This document shows positions 52,537-61,649 of a stretch of 64,000 nt of DNA, piece by piece. The first letter of the stretch is position 1. Each line of letters opens with the position of its first letter. The translations under genes were made by a program, and so were the position numbers. The stretch is from positions 65,967-129,966 of the forward strand of contig NZFW01000026.1 of assembly GCA_002690805.1 (NCBI GenBank), read 5' to 3'. The stretch comes from Flavobacteriaceae bacterium (lineage in GTDB: Bacteria; Bacteroidota; Bacteroidia; Flavobacteriales; Flavobacteriaceae). The notes under the pieces are model-generated. The model did no database searches. It was not told the DNA's origin and was given only the letters and a program-made list of their open reading frames with translations.

Positions 52537-54270
52537 TTATTTATTTATTTCAATAACATCATAAATATGATGTTTTAGTAGAAAATATGCATTATTTATA
52601 TATGCATCTTGATTGACTGGCACATAATTAAACTTATAATTTAGATACTCAGTTTCCCCAATTTTTATGCTAGAAAATAAATCTCCCTGAGTTGATATTC
52701 TTAAAATCAAATCATAAATAAGGTCAAAACCTTTGAAAGCTGTCTTATTAGGTGGCATTCCAAAACGATTAATAAATTTATCTATAAAGTCAGGATAATC
52801 TGAATTTCTGGGGAAATAATCAGACATATATGTAAAATCTAAATCGCTAAATAATGAATTTGACAGATTTATATCTTCATAAGATGAACCATGATACGTA
52901 GTATATAATTTTATTTTTTTTTCATCACTAAGTTGTGAACGTATTTGTGAGCTAGCACTAGAAATCAAAGAAAATTTGTCTGTTTCTAAAATAATTTTAT
53001 TTGGGAGAGTGTCAACAATTAAAGAATCTACTAGTTCAGGTATAAGAAAATCTCCAAATTCAGGTCTGAGTTTAATTGAATTTGGAAATAAAGATAATAG
53101 GTCTTTTTCGGTTTTTCTGTTTATTGAATCTGAGACAATAATTATATTATCATTTTCATTAATTGATTTTTTTAAATAATTTTTCATTTTGTCTTGTATA
53201 AATGATTTTGGAGTTATACTCTGAAATACTCCTTTTCTCATTTTAACTGGGTTTGATGATAATGGGTTAACCTTTGGAACATTCTCAAATTTTTTAATTG
53301 AAGTAAGGTAGTTAAAGTTTTTTGGTAACATTGGTCCAACAATAACATCAATATCGTCATTATTTAGATTATTAATTTGATTTTGTATTTCATTAGTTTT
53401 ATTTTGAGTATCAAATACTTTTACATCAATTTTAATTCCAAGATCTTTTGCTTTTTCCATTGCTAAAATTGAACCTGAATAAAAATCTAAAGCAATTGAA
53501 GTGAGGGTTCTTCTTTTTAAATAGCGTTCGGTTTTGTTAAGTGAATCAAATTCAATTGATGAAGATTTAAAAGGAAGAAAATAAACAATTTTAATTTGAT
53601 TTTTTTTTAAAATTGAATCTTCAAGATTTATTTTTTCTGTTAAAAGACCATCATCTAAATTAAGCTGTTGAGATATAAGCATTGGAAGTTTTAGGACCAT
53701 TCCAGCACGAAGCCCACCTTCTATTACTGATGGGTTTAGTGAATCTATTATTGTTTTATTAATTCCGGTCTTAACTTTTATTCTATAGTAACCTTCTTTT
53801 GGTTTTATCTTGTAATAGTAAAAATCCGAATCAATTTTATTTTTTTGTTTGTCATTTTGATTTGGTAAAATAATCTCCTGATTATATCTCAACTCGTTCT
53901 TTATTGATGGATTTAATTTTTCTAATTCATCCACAGAGATTCCGTGAGTATAAGCTATTCTCCATTTTGTATCTTTTTGTTTTACCAAATAAATAATAGT
54001 ATTATCAAAATCTTTATTTTTTTCTTTGACTAGGGAGTAAACAGGAATTCTTAACTGCATTCTCTTTTTTAGACCTCTTTTTATAAGTTGTGGATTGTAA
54101 TTTTGGATTTGATCGATACTTATTTCATATATTTTTGAGAGCATATATAAGTTTTCACCCTTTTGAACTTTGTGAATGATAAATTTTTCAGGAATTATAT
54201 CATCTTGAGCAACACTAAAAAAGGTTGAAAAAATTACGATTACCAGGCTAAATTTTTGTTTGAAATTCAT
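52537..54270 (-). CDS. exported LysM protein with a periplasmic-binding-like domain
   Basis: A 577-residue protein. The signal peptide runs to about residue 21 (FSTFFSVAQ). Three LysM repeats follow: HKVQKGENLYMLSKIYEISI, VKQKDTKWRIAYTHGISVDE and YKIKPKEGYYRIKVKTGINK, each ending in an R/LRIP- or LKLP-like strand. After a linker, ~230–577 resemble the ligand-binding (type 1 periplasmic) fold with IKIVYFLPFKSSS, LDFYSGSILAMEKAKDLGIK and DVIVGPMLP. It probably binds peptidoglycan, with an undetermined ligand role. The start is the ATG at 54270; an upstream start would overlap guaA. The guaA–LysM pairing is conserved in flavobacteria. Confidence 0.85.
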   Translation of the reverse strand: MNFKQKFSLVIVIFSTFFSVAQDDIIPEKFIIHKVQKGENLYMLSKIYEISIDQIQNYNPQLIKRGLKKRMQLRIPVYSLVKEKNKDFDNTIIYLVKQKDTKWRIAYTHGISVDELEKLNPSIKNELRYNQEIILPNQNDKQKNKIDSDFYYYKIKPKEGYYRIKVKTGINKTIIDSLNPSVIEGGLRAGMVLKLPMLISQQLNLDDGLLTEKINLEDSILKKNQIKIVYFLPFKSSSIEFDSLNKTERYLKRRTLTSIALDFYSGSILAMEKAKDLGIKIDVKVFDTQNKTNEIQNQINNLNNDDIDVIVGPMLPKNFNYLTSIKKFENVPKVNPLSSNPVKMRKGVFQSITPKSFIQDKMKNYLKKSINENDNIIIVSDSINRKTEKDLLSLFPNSIKLRPEFGDFLIPELVDSLIVDTLPNKIILETDKFSLISSASSQIRSQLSDEKKIKLYTTYHGSSYEDINLSNSLFSDLDFTYMSDYFPRNSDYPDFIDKFINRFGMPPNKTAFKGFDLIYDLILRISTQGDLFSSIKIGETEYLNYKFNYVPVNQDAYINNAYFLLKHHIYDVIEINK

Positions 54271-54280
54271 AATTAAAATA

Positions 54281-55810
54281 TTATTCCCATTCAATTGTTG
54301 CTGGAGGCTTGGAGCTAATATCATAAACCACCCTGTTTATACCTGGAACCTTATTTATTATTTCATTTGAAACCTTTTGCAAAAACTCATAAGGTAAGTC
54401 AACCCAGTCAGCTGTCATTCCATCTGTGGACTTCACCGCTCTTAATGCAACACATTTCTCATATGTTCTCTCATCTCCCATTACTCCGACACTATTAACT
54501 GGAAGAAGAATTGCCCCAGCTTGCCAAATATTATCATATAAATTCCATTCTTTTAATCCATCTATGTAAATTGAATCAACTTCTTGAAGAAGACTAACAT
54601 TTTCTTGTGTGATTTCACCCAAAATCCTGATAGCCAATCCAGGTCCTGGAAAAGGGTGTCTTCCAAGTATTGAAGGTGCAATATTTAAACTATATCCTAC
54701 CCTTCTAACCTCATCTTTAAAAAGCATTCTAAGGGGTTCAATAATTTTTAATTTCATAAAATCGGGCAAACCACCAACATTATGATGAGACTTTATTGTT
54801 GCTGAAGGACCTTTGACAGAAACTGATTCAATTACATCAGGATAAATTGTTCCCTGAGCAAGCCATTTAGCACCCTTAATTTTTTTTGCTTCCAAATCAA
54901 AAACATCAATAAAAGTATTACCAATAATTTTACGCTTGCTTTCAGGATCTGATTCTCCTCTTAAGTTTTTTAAAAATAAATTTGAAGAATTAACTCCTTT
55001 CACATTTAATCCCATACCCTTATACTGATTTAATACAGAATCAAACTCATTTTTTCTTAAAAGACCATTATTTACAAAAACACATGTTAATTGATCTCCT
55101 ATTGCTTTATCCAATAAAACTGCAGCCACAGAAGAGTCTACGCCACCTGACAAGCCAAGAATAACTTTTTCTTTACCTATTTGATCTTTAATTTTTTTAA
55201 TTGTTATGTCAACAAAGGAATCAGGAGTCCAATCTTGATCAATTTTTGAAATTTTAACAAGGAAATTCTCTAATATTTTTGATCCATCATTAGAGTGATA
55301 AACTTCTGGATGAAACTGAATACCATATGTGTTTTCATCTTCAATTTCAAAAGCAGCATTTTGAACATCAGATGTGCTTGCAATAAGTTTTGCTTTTTTA
55401 GGAAGAAATTTAATTGTATCACTATGACTCATCCATACCTGACTATATTGAGGGATATCTTTCAGGAAAAGAGATTTTTTGTTTTTAGAAATTAAGTCGG
55501 CTCTTCCATATTCTCTAATATTTGAAGGACTAACCTCACCTCCGTAAAAATGGGCTAAATATTGAGCACCATAACATATTCCTAATAGAGGTATTTTACC
55601 TTTTATGAGTGAAAGATCAATATGAGGTGGATTATTAACTCTAACCGAGAATGGAGAACCTGACAAGATTACTGCCTTATATGGGCTAAAATGCTTAGGT
55701 AAATTATTGTATGGAAATATTTCACAATATATGAATAGCTCCCTAACTCTTCTCGCTATTAATTGAGTATATTGTGAGCCAAAATCGACTATTAATACTT
55801 TATTTTGCAT
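54281..55810 (-). CDS. guaA: GMP synthase (glutamine-hydrolysing)
   Basis: GuaA aminates XMP to GMP. The class I glutaminase domain has [27 protein letters not shown] and LLGICYGAQ with Cys79, and the HPEVYHS catalytic His/Glu. The ATP-PPase domain has [16 protein letters not shown]. The C-terminal dimerisation domain contains [15 protein letters not shown] and ends KPPATIEWE. The start is the ATG at 55810, which gives 509 residues. The TTG two codons earlier lies in the -7 element, so the ATG begins 3 bases after it and the transcript is probably leaderless. Confidence 0.97.
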   Translation of the reverse strand: MQNKVLIVDFGSQYTQLIARRVRELFIYCEIFPYNNLPKHFSPYKAVILSGSPFSVRVNNPPHIDLSLIKGKIPLLGICYGAQYLAHFYGGEVSPSNIREYGRADLISKNKKSLFLKDIPQYSQVWMSHSDTIKFLPKKAKLIASTSDVQNAAFEIEDENTYGIQFHPEVYHSNDGSKILENFLVKISKIDQDWTPDSFVDITIKKIKDQIGKEKVILGLSGGVDSSVAAVLLDKAIGDQLTCVFVNNGLLRKNEFDSVLNQYKGMGLNVKGVNSSNLFLKNLRGESDPESKRKIIGNTFIDVFDLEAKKIKGAKWLAQGTIYPDVIESVSVKGPSATIKSHHNVGGLPDFMKLKIIEPLRMLFKDEVRRVGYSLNIAPSILGRHPFPGPGLAIRILGEITQENVSLLQEVDSIYIDGLKEWNLYDNIWQAGAILLPVNSVGVMGDERTYEKCVALRAVKSTDGMTADWVDLPYEFLQKVSNEIINKVPGINRVVYDISSKPPATIEWE

Positions 55811-55813
55811 AGA

Positions 55814-55821
55814 CAAAAATA
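55814..55821 (-). promoter_or_regulatory. -7 element of guaA
   Basis: On the minus strand it reads TATTTTTG, a perfect TAnnTTTG. Only 3 bases separate it from the guaA ATG. Confidence 0.6.
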
Positions 55822-55870
55822 CAATTAATTATCAGGCCGTAAATTTAAAATTATAGTATTTTTTTACTTA

Positions 55871-57475
55871 TTAGAATTTAAAAACAGTAAACTCTTTATT
55901 TAGTGGATTAAAATTTTTAATTAAATCTGGAATAAAATTATAACCAAATTTCATATACAAATCAAAATAATTTTTTTTTCGTTCTTGAAGTATATTTTCA
56001 GGAAATAAGTTATCATAAATTAATTCCATTTGTTCGAGGTGTCCAATATATTTTCTCTTTTGAGCTTTTAAAAGTCTTTTTTCAAGTTTATCTATGCCTT
56101 TAAATTGTTTAGATTTTTGAGCTTTTACGGCTCCCTCAAAAGTAGAATCAGTTTTCTTGGCAATTTTTTCTAAATATTTAAATTGTGATTCAAGCTTATC
56201 CTTCAAAAATTGTAAATCAATATTAATATTTGATATTTCACTTATTTTATTTTTTATAAAAGAATTTTTATCATTGAACAAATCAATATGATTAATATTG
56301 TATTTATTCATTTTCTTAGAAATCTTAGAAGAAATCAAAAGTGCAGAATTTCTCACAATTAATGCAGGAAAAGTGATATTTTGACTTTCAAAGAAACCTT
56401 TTAGTTGAAGCCAATATGAAATTTCTCCTGCTCCACCAATATAAGCTATGTTAGGTAGGATTACTTCTTGATAAAGTGGACGCATTAAAACATTTGGAGA
56501 AAATCGATCAGGATATTTACGTAATTCTTTTAGAATTGAGTCTTTTGTAAATGTCTTATCAGAATCACTCAATTCATATCCTTTTTTAGATTTTAGTATT
56601 CTACTTCTATTTCCATTTGAAATGTAAAAAAGATTTATTTCTCGAGGATTTACTTGAGGTTTAAATTTCTTTCCATATATACCCTTTAAGTTTTCTGTCT
56701 GTAAATCAACCTGTTTTTTACATTCATGATTTTGCAATTCCTTTTCAAAAAAAGGAATCATAGATTTCTTTAATTTTATTGAATTAGCATCTAAAACTAA
56801 AAGACCATATTCCGAAAAAAGAATATTTACAAGATGAAAAGTAGCATCCGAAAGATTTTTTTTTGATAGATATGTTTCTTCAATTGTATGTTTTATAAAA
56901 TTGGAAGTTTTAGAAACTCCTAATTCATCTTCAATAAATAATTTTAAACATTCAAGATTCTCTAAACTAATTTCCCCAACAGCTCCACTTTTGGGTTGAT
57001 CCCAAATTATATTTTTATCATTGAAATGAAAACTTTTTATTTCTTCAAAATCATGATCTTCAGTAGCCATCCAAAATACTGGAACATGATTCTTATTTTT
57101 ATTTTTTTTGTTGAGTAAAGCTGATAGTTTAATAACACTTACAATCTTATAGATAAAATAAAGTGGGCCAGTCATCAGACTTAACTGGTGTCCTGTGGTT
57201 ATTGTTACAGTATTATTTTCTGATAATAATTCAATATTTTTTTTGACATTCTTTGATATATTTATATCAAAATATTGCTCTTTAAAATGCTTTATTAAAT
57301 TATCTCTATTCTTTTGAGAAAATTGATTAGACTTTGGGTTTGATAAGTTTATTAATGATTGGAAGTTTGGAAAAGATGAAATAGATGAAACTAGATCTTT
57401 ACTTTCATTTAAATAATCTGTAATTAATTCAGAATAAATGTTTGTTTTGTCAAATGGAATTTGGTGAACTTTCAT
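55871..57475 (-). CDS. bshC: bacillithiol biosynthesis cysteine-adding enzyme BshC
   Basis: BshC is proposed to add cysteine to GlcN-malate in the last step of bacillithiol synthesis, the low-molecular-weight thiol used by many Bacteroidota. Family features are the TITTGHQLSLMTGPLYFIYK nucleotide-binding region, PVFWMATEDHDFEEI, the FSPNVLMRPLYQEVILPNIA block and the GGAGEISYWLQLKGFFE helix. A C-terminal coiled-coil region is near residues 420–490. The length of 534 is normal. The other bsh genes are not in the window. It is transcribed alone from a promoter at 57491–57498. Confidence 0.93.
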   Translation of the reverse strand: MKVHQIPFDKTNIYSELITDYLNESKDLVSSISSFPNFQSLINLSNPKSNQFSQKNRDNLIKHFKEQYFDINISKNVKKNIELLSENNTVTITTGHQLSLMTGPLYFIYKIVSVIKLSALLNKKNKNKNHVPVFWMATEDHDFEEIKSFHFNDKNIIWDQPKSGAVGEISLENLECLKLFIEDELGVSKTSNFIKHTIEETYLSKKNLSDATFHLVNILFSEYGLLVLDANSIKLKKSMIPFFEKELQNHECKKQVDLQTENLKGIYGKKFKPQVNPREINLFYISNGNRSRILKSKKGYELSDSDKTFTKDSILKELRKYPDRFSPNVLMRPLYQEVILPNIAYIGGAGEISYWLQLKGFFESQNITFPALIVRNSALLISSKISKKMNKYNINHIDLFNDKNSFIKNKISEISNINIDLQFLKDKLESQFKYLEKIAKKTDSTFEGAVKAQKSKQFKGIDKLEKRLLKAQKRKYIGHLEQMELIYDNLFPENILQERKKNYFDLYMKFGYNFIPDLIKNFNPLNKEFTVFKF

Positions 57476-57490
57476 TCTAAATAATTTTTA

Positions 57491-57498
57491 CAAAGATA
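57491..57498 (-). promoter_or_regulatory. -7 element of bshC
   Basis: On the minus strand it reads TATCTTTG, a perfect TAnnTTTG, 15 bases before the ATG at 57475. Confidence 0.6.
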
Positions 57499-57545
57499 TT
57501 TTTTTCAATCTTATTAGACTTAATTGGTTTAAAAAGAAATTTAAT

Positions 57546-58904
57546 CTATTTGAAAAATGAATCTACAAAAGATTTTGGATTAAATAAATTTAAATCTTCA
57601 ATTCCCTCACCAATACCTATATACTTAACTGGTATTTTAAATTGGTCTGAAATTCCTAAGACAACTCCACCTTTAGCAGTTCCATCTAATTTGGTCACGG
57701 CTAGAGAAGTAACTATTGTAGCTGATGAAAACTGCTTGGCTTGTTCGAAAGCATTTTGCCCTGTAGATCCATCTATTACAAGTATAACTTCATGAGGTGA
57801 GGATGAAATGACTTTATCCATTACTCTTTTTATCTTAGAAAGCTCGTTCATTAAATTTACTTTATTGTGTAATCTTCCTGCCGTATCTATGATGACAACA
57901 TCATAGTTTTGAGCTTTAGCTGATTTTAAAGTGTCAAATGCTACTGATGCTGGGTCACTACCCATATTTTGTTTAACTAAATTTACTTCTGCTCTTTTTG
58001 CCCAAACTTCTAGTTGATCAATTGCTCCAGCTCTAAATGTGTCAGAGGCTCCAAGCATAACTTTTTTACCTATAGACTTATATTTATGAGCAAGTTTTCC
58101 AATTGTTGTTGTTTTTCCTACCCCATTAACCCCTACAACCATAATTACATGTGGTTTGTGATCAGATAATATATTAAAATTAGAATCAGAATGTTGTTTC
58201 AAAAGGATTCCTTCTATTTCTTCTTTCAGGATTTTATTTAGTTCGTTTGTTCCCAAAAACTTATCTCTGGAAACTCTTTTTTCAATATTTTGAATTATTT
58301 TTAATGTGGTTTCTACACCAACGTCAGATGTTATGAGCACCTCCTCTAGATCATCCAATACTTCAACATCTACCGTGCTTTTACCGACTATAGCCTTTTT
58401 TAATTTTGAGAAAAATGATTGTTTAGTTTTTTCTAAACCTTTGTCAAGACTTTTAGATTGATTTAAATTATCAAATTGATCTTTACCTTTAATTGAAGTT
58501 AATTCCGGCTCTTCTTCAGGTTTCGTATTATACTCAGAGTCTAGTTGAACTTCAATGTCATGAATTTGACCAATTTCAGGCTCTTGTTTAAGGTCTGGTT
58601 TTTTTTCAAAACCTTCAGATATAGATTCTGGTTCTTGACTAGACTTTTTGTCGTGCTTTAATTTTTTTTGAGACTCAATATCAATTATCTGCTTAAGATT
58701 AGATTCTAGTTTAAGATTATGCTTTTGTTGAGGATTAAGCTTTTTATCAGATGGAACTATTTTCTCTGAATCAGCAATATCATCAGAATTTTTTGATGAT
58801 TTTATTAATTCATCATCAGAATCATTATCTGGCGATTTATCTAAAATAGATTTTTTTTTATTTTTATCTTTAAATAAACCGGTGATTGATTTGAAAATAT
58901 TCAT
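57546..58904 (-). CDS. ftsY: signal recognition particle receptor FtsY
   Basis: FtsY docks SRP–ribosome complexes at the membrane. An N-terminal low-complexity, acidic A domain (~1–150, repeated E/P/S/K stretches) precedes the N domain (FFSKLKKAIVGKS…LEEVLITSDVGVETTLKI) and the G domain. In the latter, VGVNGVGKTTTIGKLA is G1, LGASDTFRAGAIDQLEVW is G2, VVIIDTAGRLHN is G3, and TKLDGTAKGGVVLGI is G4. The length of 452 is longer than the core because of the A domain. A strong hairpin at 58917–58945 lies just 13 bases before the ATG, with no promoter element between, so its transcription start is unclear. Confidence 0.95.
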   Translation of the reverse strand: MNIFKSITGLFKDKNKKKSILDKSPDNDSDDELIKSSKNSDDIADSEKIVPSDKKLNPQQKHNLKLESNLKQIIDIESQKKLKHDKKSSQEPESISEGFEKKPDLKQEPEIGQIHDIEVQLDSEYNTKPEEEPELTSIKGKDQFDNLNQSKSLDKGLEKTKQSFFSKLKKAIVGKSTVDVEVLDDLEEVLITSDVGVETTLKIIQNIEKRVSRDKFLGTNELNKILKEEIEGILLKQHSDSNFNILSDHKPHVIMVVGVNGVGKTTTIGKLAHKYKSIGKKVMLGASDTFRAGAIDQLEVWAKRAEVNLVKQNMGSDPASVAFDTLKSAKAQNYDVVIIDTAGRLHNKVNLMNELSKIKRVMDKVISSSPHEVILVIDGSTGQNAFEQAKQFSSATIVTSLAVTKLDGTAKGGVVLGISDQFKIPVKYIGIGEGIEDLNLFNPKSFVDSFFK

Positions 58905-58916
58905 TATGGTATAAAT

Positions 58917-58945
58917 AAAAAAGCTACTATAAAAGTAGCTTTTTT
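58917..58945. terminator. strong hairpin between the ribosomal protein operon and ftsY
   Basis: AAAAAAGCTACT (58917–58928) and AGTAGCTTTTTT (58934–58945) form a perfect 12-bp stem with a 5-base loop. A run of six Ts lies at the end on each strand, so it looks like a bidirectional intrinsic terminator. It is the only convincing terminator in the window. It ends transcription of the rpmB–rpmG–bL38 operon 27 bases after its last stop. Confidence 0.85.
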
Positions 58946-58971
58946 AAAAGATTTTCAAAGGAGTAAATTGA

Positions 58972-59265
58972 TTAATTTTTATCATCTACATTTCCATCAA
59001 TTTGTTTTTCAGTTACTTTTTTTTCTTGAGATGTTGATGATTCTTCAGCCTGAGATAAACTATTTAATGGTTCAGAATTAGTAGATTTTACAGGAATGAC
59101 TTCTTGTTGAATAGGCTTATCTGCAATCCAATCCTTAACATATTTAGGATCAATAATTGTTTCAACAAAACTGTAAGAATTTGATCCTTCTTTCTTAACC
59201 ATTTTAATAGCTTTAGTAAGTCTTTTGGATCCTGTTTGTAGAGTTGCAACTGATTTTTTTGCCAT
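58972..59265 (-). CDS. DUF4295 protein (bL38-type ribosomal protein) with a C-terminal extension
   Basis: The first ~52 residues (SVATLQTGSKRLTKAIKMVK…VKDWIADK) are the whole of the usual DUF4295 protein, which is about 50 residues in Bacteroidota. To my knowledge it has been described as a phylum-specific large-subunit ribosomal protein (bL38) in the Flavobacterium johnsoniae ribosome. Here a further ~45 residues follow, rich in Ser, Glu, Gln and Lys and likely disordered. The gene is 2 bases from rpmG and lies last in the rpmB–rpmG operon, as usual. The extension is unusual. Confidence 0.85.
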   Translation of the reverse strand: MAKKSVATLQTGSKRLTKAIKMVKKEGSNSYSFVETIIDPKYVKDWIADKPIQQEVIPVKSTNSEPLNSLSQAEESSTSQEKKVTEKQIDGNVDDKN

Positions 59266-59267
59266 GG

Positions 59268-59450
59268 CTATTTAATTTCTTTGTGAACTGTCATTTTTTT
59301 CAAAATTGGATTGAATTTTTTAATTTCAAGACGGTCAGGTGAATTTTTTTTATTTTTTGTAGTTATATAGCGAGATGTTCCCGGTTTTCCAGAAGATTTG
59401 TGCTCGGTACATTCAAGAATAACCTGTACTCTATTACCTTTTTTTGCCAT
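59268..59450 (-). CDS. rpmG: 50S ribosomal protein bL33
   Basis: A 60-residue basic protein with the bL33 pattern [12 protein letters not shown]…[19 protein letters not shown] and the C-terminal LKKMTVHKE. Only one cysteine is present, so this is the zinc-free (C-minus) form. It lies 6 bases after rpmB and 2 before the bL38-like gene. Confidence 0.95.
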   Translation of the reverse strand: MAKKGNRVQVILECTEHKSSGKPGTSRYITTKNKKNSPDRLEIKKFNPILKKMTVHKEIK

Positions 59451-59456
59451 TTTACT

Positions 59457-59693
59457 TTATTTTAAAAAACCTTTTTCTTTAGCTTCTTTTAAAACAGAAG
59501 AAATACCTTTTTTATTGATAGTTTTTAGGACAGATGCCTTTACTTTTAAAGTAACCCATTTATCTTCCTCAGGAATAAAAAACCTTTTTTTTACTAGATT
59601 AATTTCAAAACGCCTTCTAGTTTTATTCATGGCTTTAGAGCGATTATTCCCAAACATGACTCTTTTTCCAGTAACTTCACAAACTCTTGCCAT
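59457..59693 (-). CDS. rpmB: 50S ribosomal protein bL28
   Basis: A 78-residue basic protein with the bL28 opener ARVCEVTGKRVMFGNNRSKA, then NKTRRRFEINLVKKRF and the KVKASVLKTINKKG region. A single cysteine shows the zinc-free form. It heads the three-gene ribosomal operon, transcribed from the best promoter in the window (59764–59735), with a leader of about 35–40 bases. Confidence 0.96.
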   Translation of the reverse strand: MARVCEVTGKRVMFGNNRSKAMNKTRRRFEINLVKKRFFIPEEDKWVTLKVKASVLKTINKKGISSVLKEAKEKGFLK

Positions 59694-59734
59694 AACAATA
59701 TACTTTTAAAACGTTTAGTAATATTTTTAGGATG

Positions 59735-59764
59735 CAAATTTACATTTTTTTATGTAGTTACAAA
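59735..59764 (-). promoter_or_regulatory. rpmB operon promoter (-33 and -7)
   Basis: On the minus strand TTTG (59764–59761) and TAAATTTG (59742–59735) are 18 bases apart, perfect to the Bacteroidota consensus. It is the strongest promoter seen here, fitting a ribosomal operon. The rpmB ATG is 41 bases downstream of the -7 element. Confidence 0.8.
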
Positions 59765-59782
59765 ACTATTTTAAATTTATAA

Positions 59783-61030
59783 TTAATCACTACTAATTAA
59801 CCTAAAGAACATCTCAAACGCTTTATTAATAGACTTATTGATTACTCTGTCTCTATGATTTCCCATCATATATTCTTTACTAAAAACTCCATTTGGTCCC
59901 GATATTGCAATAAACACTTGACCAATTTTTGATTTTTTGTCTCCAAGAGTAGGTCCTGCATTACCCGTAGTTGAAATACCATAATCAGATTTAAAATGTT
60001 TAGCGACTCCTATTGCCATGGCTTCAGCAACACTTGAACTAACAACACCCTTTTCTTGAATTAATTTATTTGAAACATTTAGCAATGAAACTTTTGAATC
60101 ATTTACATAAGTTACTAAACCACCCTTATAATAATTTGATGCTCCCGGATTAGCAGTAATAATTGAGGAAATTTTACCTCCTGTGCAACTTTCAGCAATT
60201 GACAAAGTTTTATTTTTACGCTCAAGTATTTTTCCAATTAAAAGTTCTATTGGTCCATCTTCCTCATCTCCAACATAAATATCACTAATCAGAAGTTTTA
60301 ACACTAATAATTGATCATCAACTTCTTTTTTAACATCCTTTTCAATACATCCAATTGATGAAAGTCTTAATCTAACTTTTCCTAAACTAGGTAGGTATGC
60401 TAATTTAATAGAGTTGGGAAGTTTACTTTCCCAACCTGAAATCCTTGAAGCAATTGCACTTTCACCTAATCCATAGGTCACAAGAGTTTTGTTATAAATA
60501 TAGGGTCTATCAAATATATTTTTTAACTCAGGTATAATTGATTTTTCCATCAAAGATTTCATTTCATATGGTACACCCGGTAAAGCAATAACCTCAATAT
60601 TTTTACCTGAAAACCACATTCCCGAAGCGGTACCATAGTGATTTTTAAAAATTTTTGCTGATGAGGGAAGTAAAGCTTGTTCTCTATTCATATCGCTAAT
60701 TGGAGTAGAAATATTCTCTGCAAATAATTTTTCGATGTGTTTTTTAATTTCTGGATACCAAACAAGCTTATCATTAAAATATGAGCAAAGAGTATGCTTA
60801 GTAATATCGTCACTTGTTGGCCCCAAGCCTCCAGTTAAAATAATAAGATCACAATTTTCTCTTGATCTGTCAATTGTATTTATAATATCTGAAGATTTAT
60901 CAGATATTGATGTAATTTGTGAGACAGATATACCAATAGAGCTTAACGATTTTGATAAAAAAACAGAATTTGTATCTACAATTTGACCTATTAAAATTTC
61001 ATCTCCTATAGTTACTAATTCAGCTAACAT
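59783..61030 (-). CDS. CinA-like protein (nicotinamide-nucleotide amidase family)
   Basis: A 415-residue protein. The N-terminal molybdopterin-binding-like domain has LVTIGDEILIGQIVDTNSVF and ILTGGLGPTSDDITKHTL, with GVPYEMKSLM after it. The C-terminal CinA amidase domain has IAESCTGGKISSIITANPGA, followed by SNYYKGGLVTYVN and the STTGNAGPTLGD loop. This full-length form deamidates nicotinamide mononucleotide in NAD recycling and may have pyrophosphatase activity. It starts one base after the FAH gene (61030/61032), so it belongs to the operon that begins with odhB. Confidence 0.92.
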   Translation of the reverse strand: MLAELVTIGDEILIGQIVDTNSVFLSKSLSSIGISVSQITSISDKSSDIINTIDRSRENCDLIILTGGLGPTSDDITKHTLCSYFNDKLVWYPEIKKHIEKLFAENISTPISDMNREQALLPSSAKIFKNHYGTASGMWFSGKNIEVIALPGVPYEMKSLMEKSIIPELKNIFDRPYIYNKTLVTYGLGESAIASRISGWESKLPNSIKLAYLPSLGKVRLRLSSIGCIEKDVKKEVDDQLLVLKLLISDIYVGDEEDGPIELLIGKILERKNKTLSIAESCTGGKISSIITANPGASNYYKGGLVTYVNDSKVSLLNVSNKLIQEKGVVSSSVAEAMAIGVAKHFKSDYGISTTGNAGPTLGDKKSKIGQVFIAISGPNGVFSKEYMMGNHRDRVINKSINKAFEMFFRLISSD

Positions 61031-61031
61031 T

Positions 61032-61640
61032 TTATTTGATTTTTATAACAAAACAATTTGTTGACTCAACAAATCCATTTAATATATCCCCTTCAATAAC
61101 ATCTCCCACACCAGAAGGAGTTCCAGTAAATATTAAATCTCCTATTTTGAGAGTGAAAAATTTAGAAACATATGAAATTAATTCATCTATTTTCCATAAC
61201 ATAAGCTTTGAATTTCCTTTTTGAACTAATCTACTATTTTTTTTTAAAGAAAAATTTAAATTATCAAGGTTGAAATCTTTTTTGTTTAACCAATTTCCTA
61301 TTAAAGCAGAACCGTCAAATGCTTTAGACTTTTCCCATGGCAATCTTTTGTTTTTTAGTTCATCTTGAATATCTCTCGCAGTAAAATCTATACCAACAGT
61401 GAAATTTTCATAGTATTTATGAGCAAATTTCTTGTCTATGAATTTACCAACTCTATTAATTTTTATAACCAACTCTAATTCATGATGAATTTTTTCTGAA
61501 AAAGCAGGTTTAAAAAAAGGTTGATTTTTTTGAATTAATGAAGTGTCTGGTTTTAAAAAAATAACTGGATCTTTTGGTTTTTGATTATCCAATTCTTTTA
61601 TATGGTCAGTATAATTTCTTCCGATGCAAATTATTTTCAA
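61032..61640 (-). CDS. fumarylacetoacetate hydrolase family protein
   Basis: A 202-residue single-domain FAH-fold protein. GRNYTDHIKELDNQKPKDPV and IFLKPDTSLI open the fold, and HHELELVIKINRVGKFID supplies metal ligands (the E-x-E pair). FTVGIDFTARDIQD, SKAFDGSALIG and FTGTPSGVGDVIEGD complete the pattern. The short type acts on small oxo acids such as oxaloacetate or acylpyruvate; the substrate here is undetermined. It lies between the exonuclease and cinA genes. Confidence 0.9.
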   Translation of the reverse strand: MKIICIGRNYTDHIKELDNQKPKDPVIFLKPDTSLIQKNQPFFKPAFSEKIHHELELVIKINRVGKFIDKKFAHKYYENFTVGIDFTARDIQDELKNKRLPWEKSKAFDGSALIGNWLNKKDFNLDNLNFSLKKNSRLVQKGNSKLMLWKIDELISYVSKFFTLKIGDLIFTGTPSGVGDVIEGDILNGFVESTNCFVIKIK

Positions 61641-61649
61641 AATGAATTT

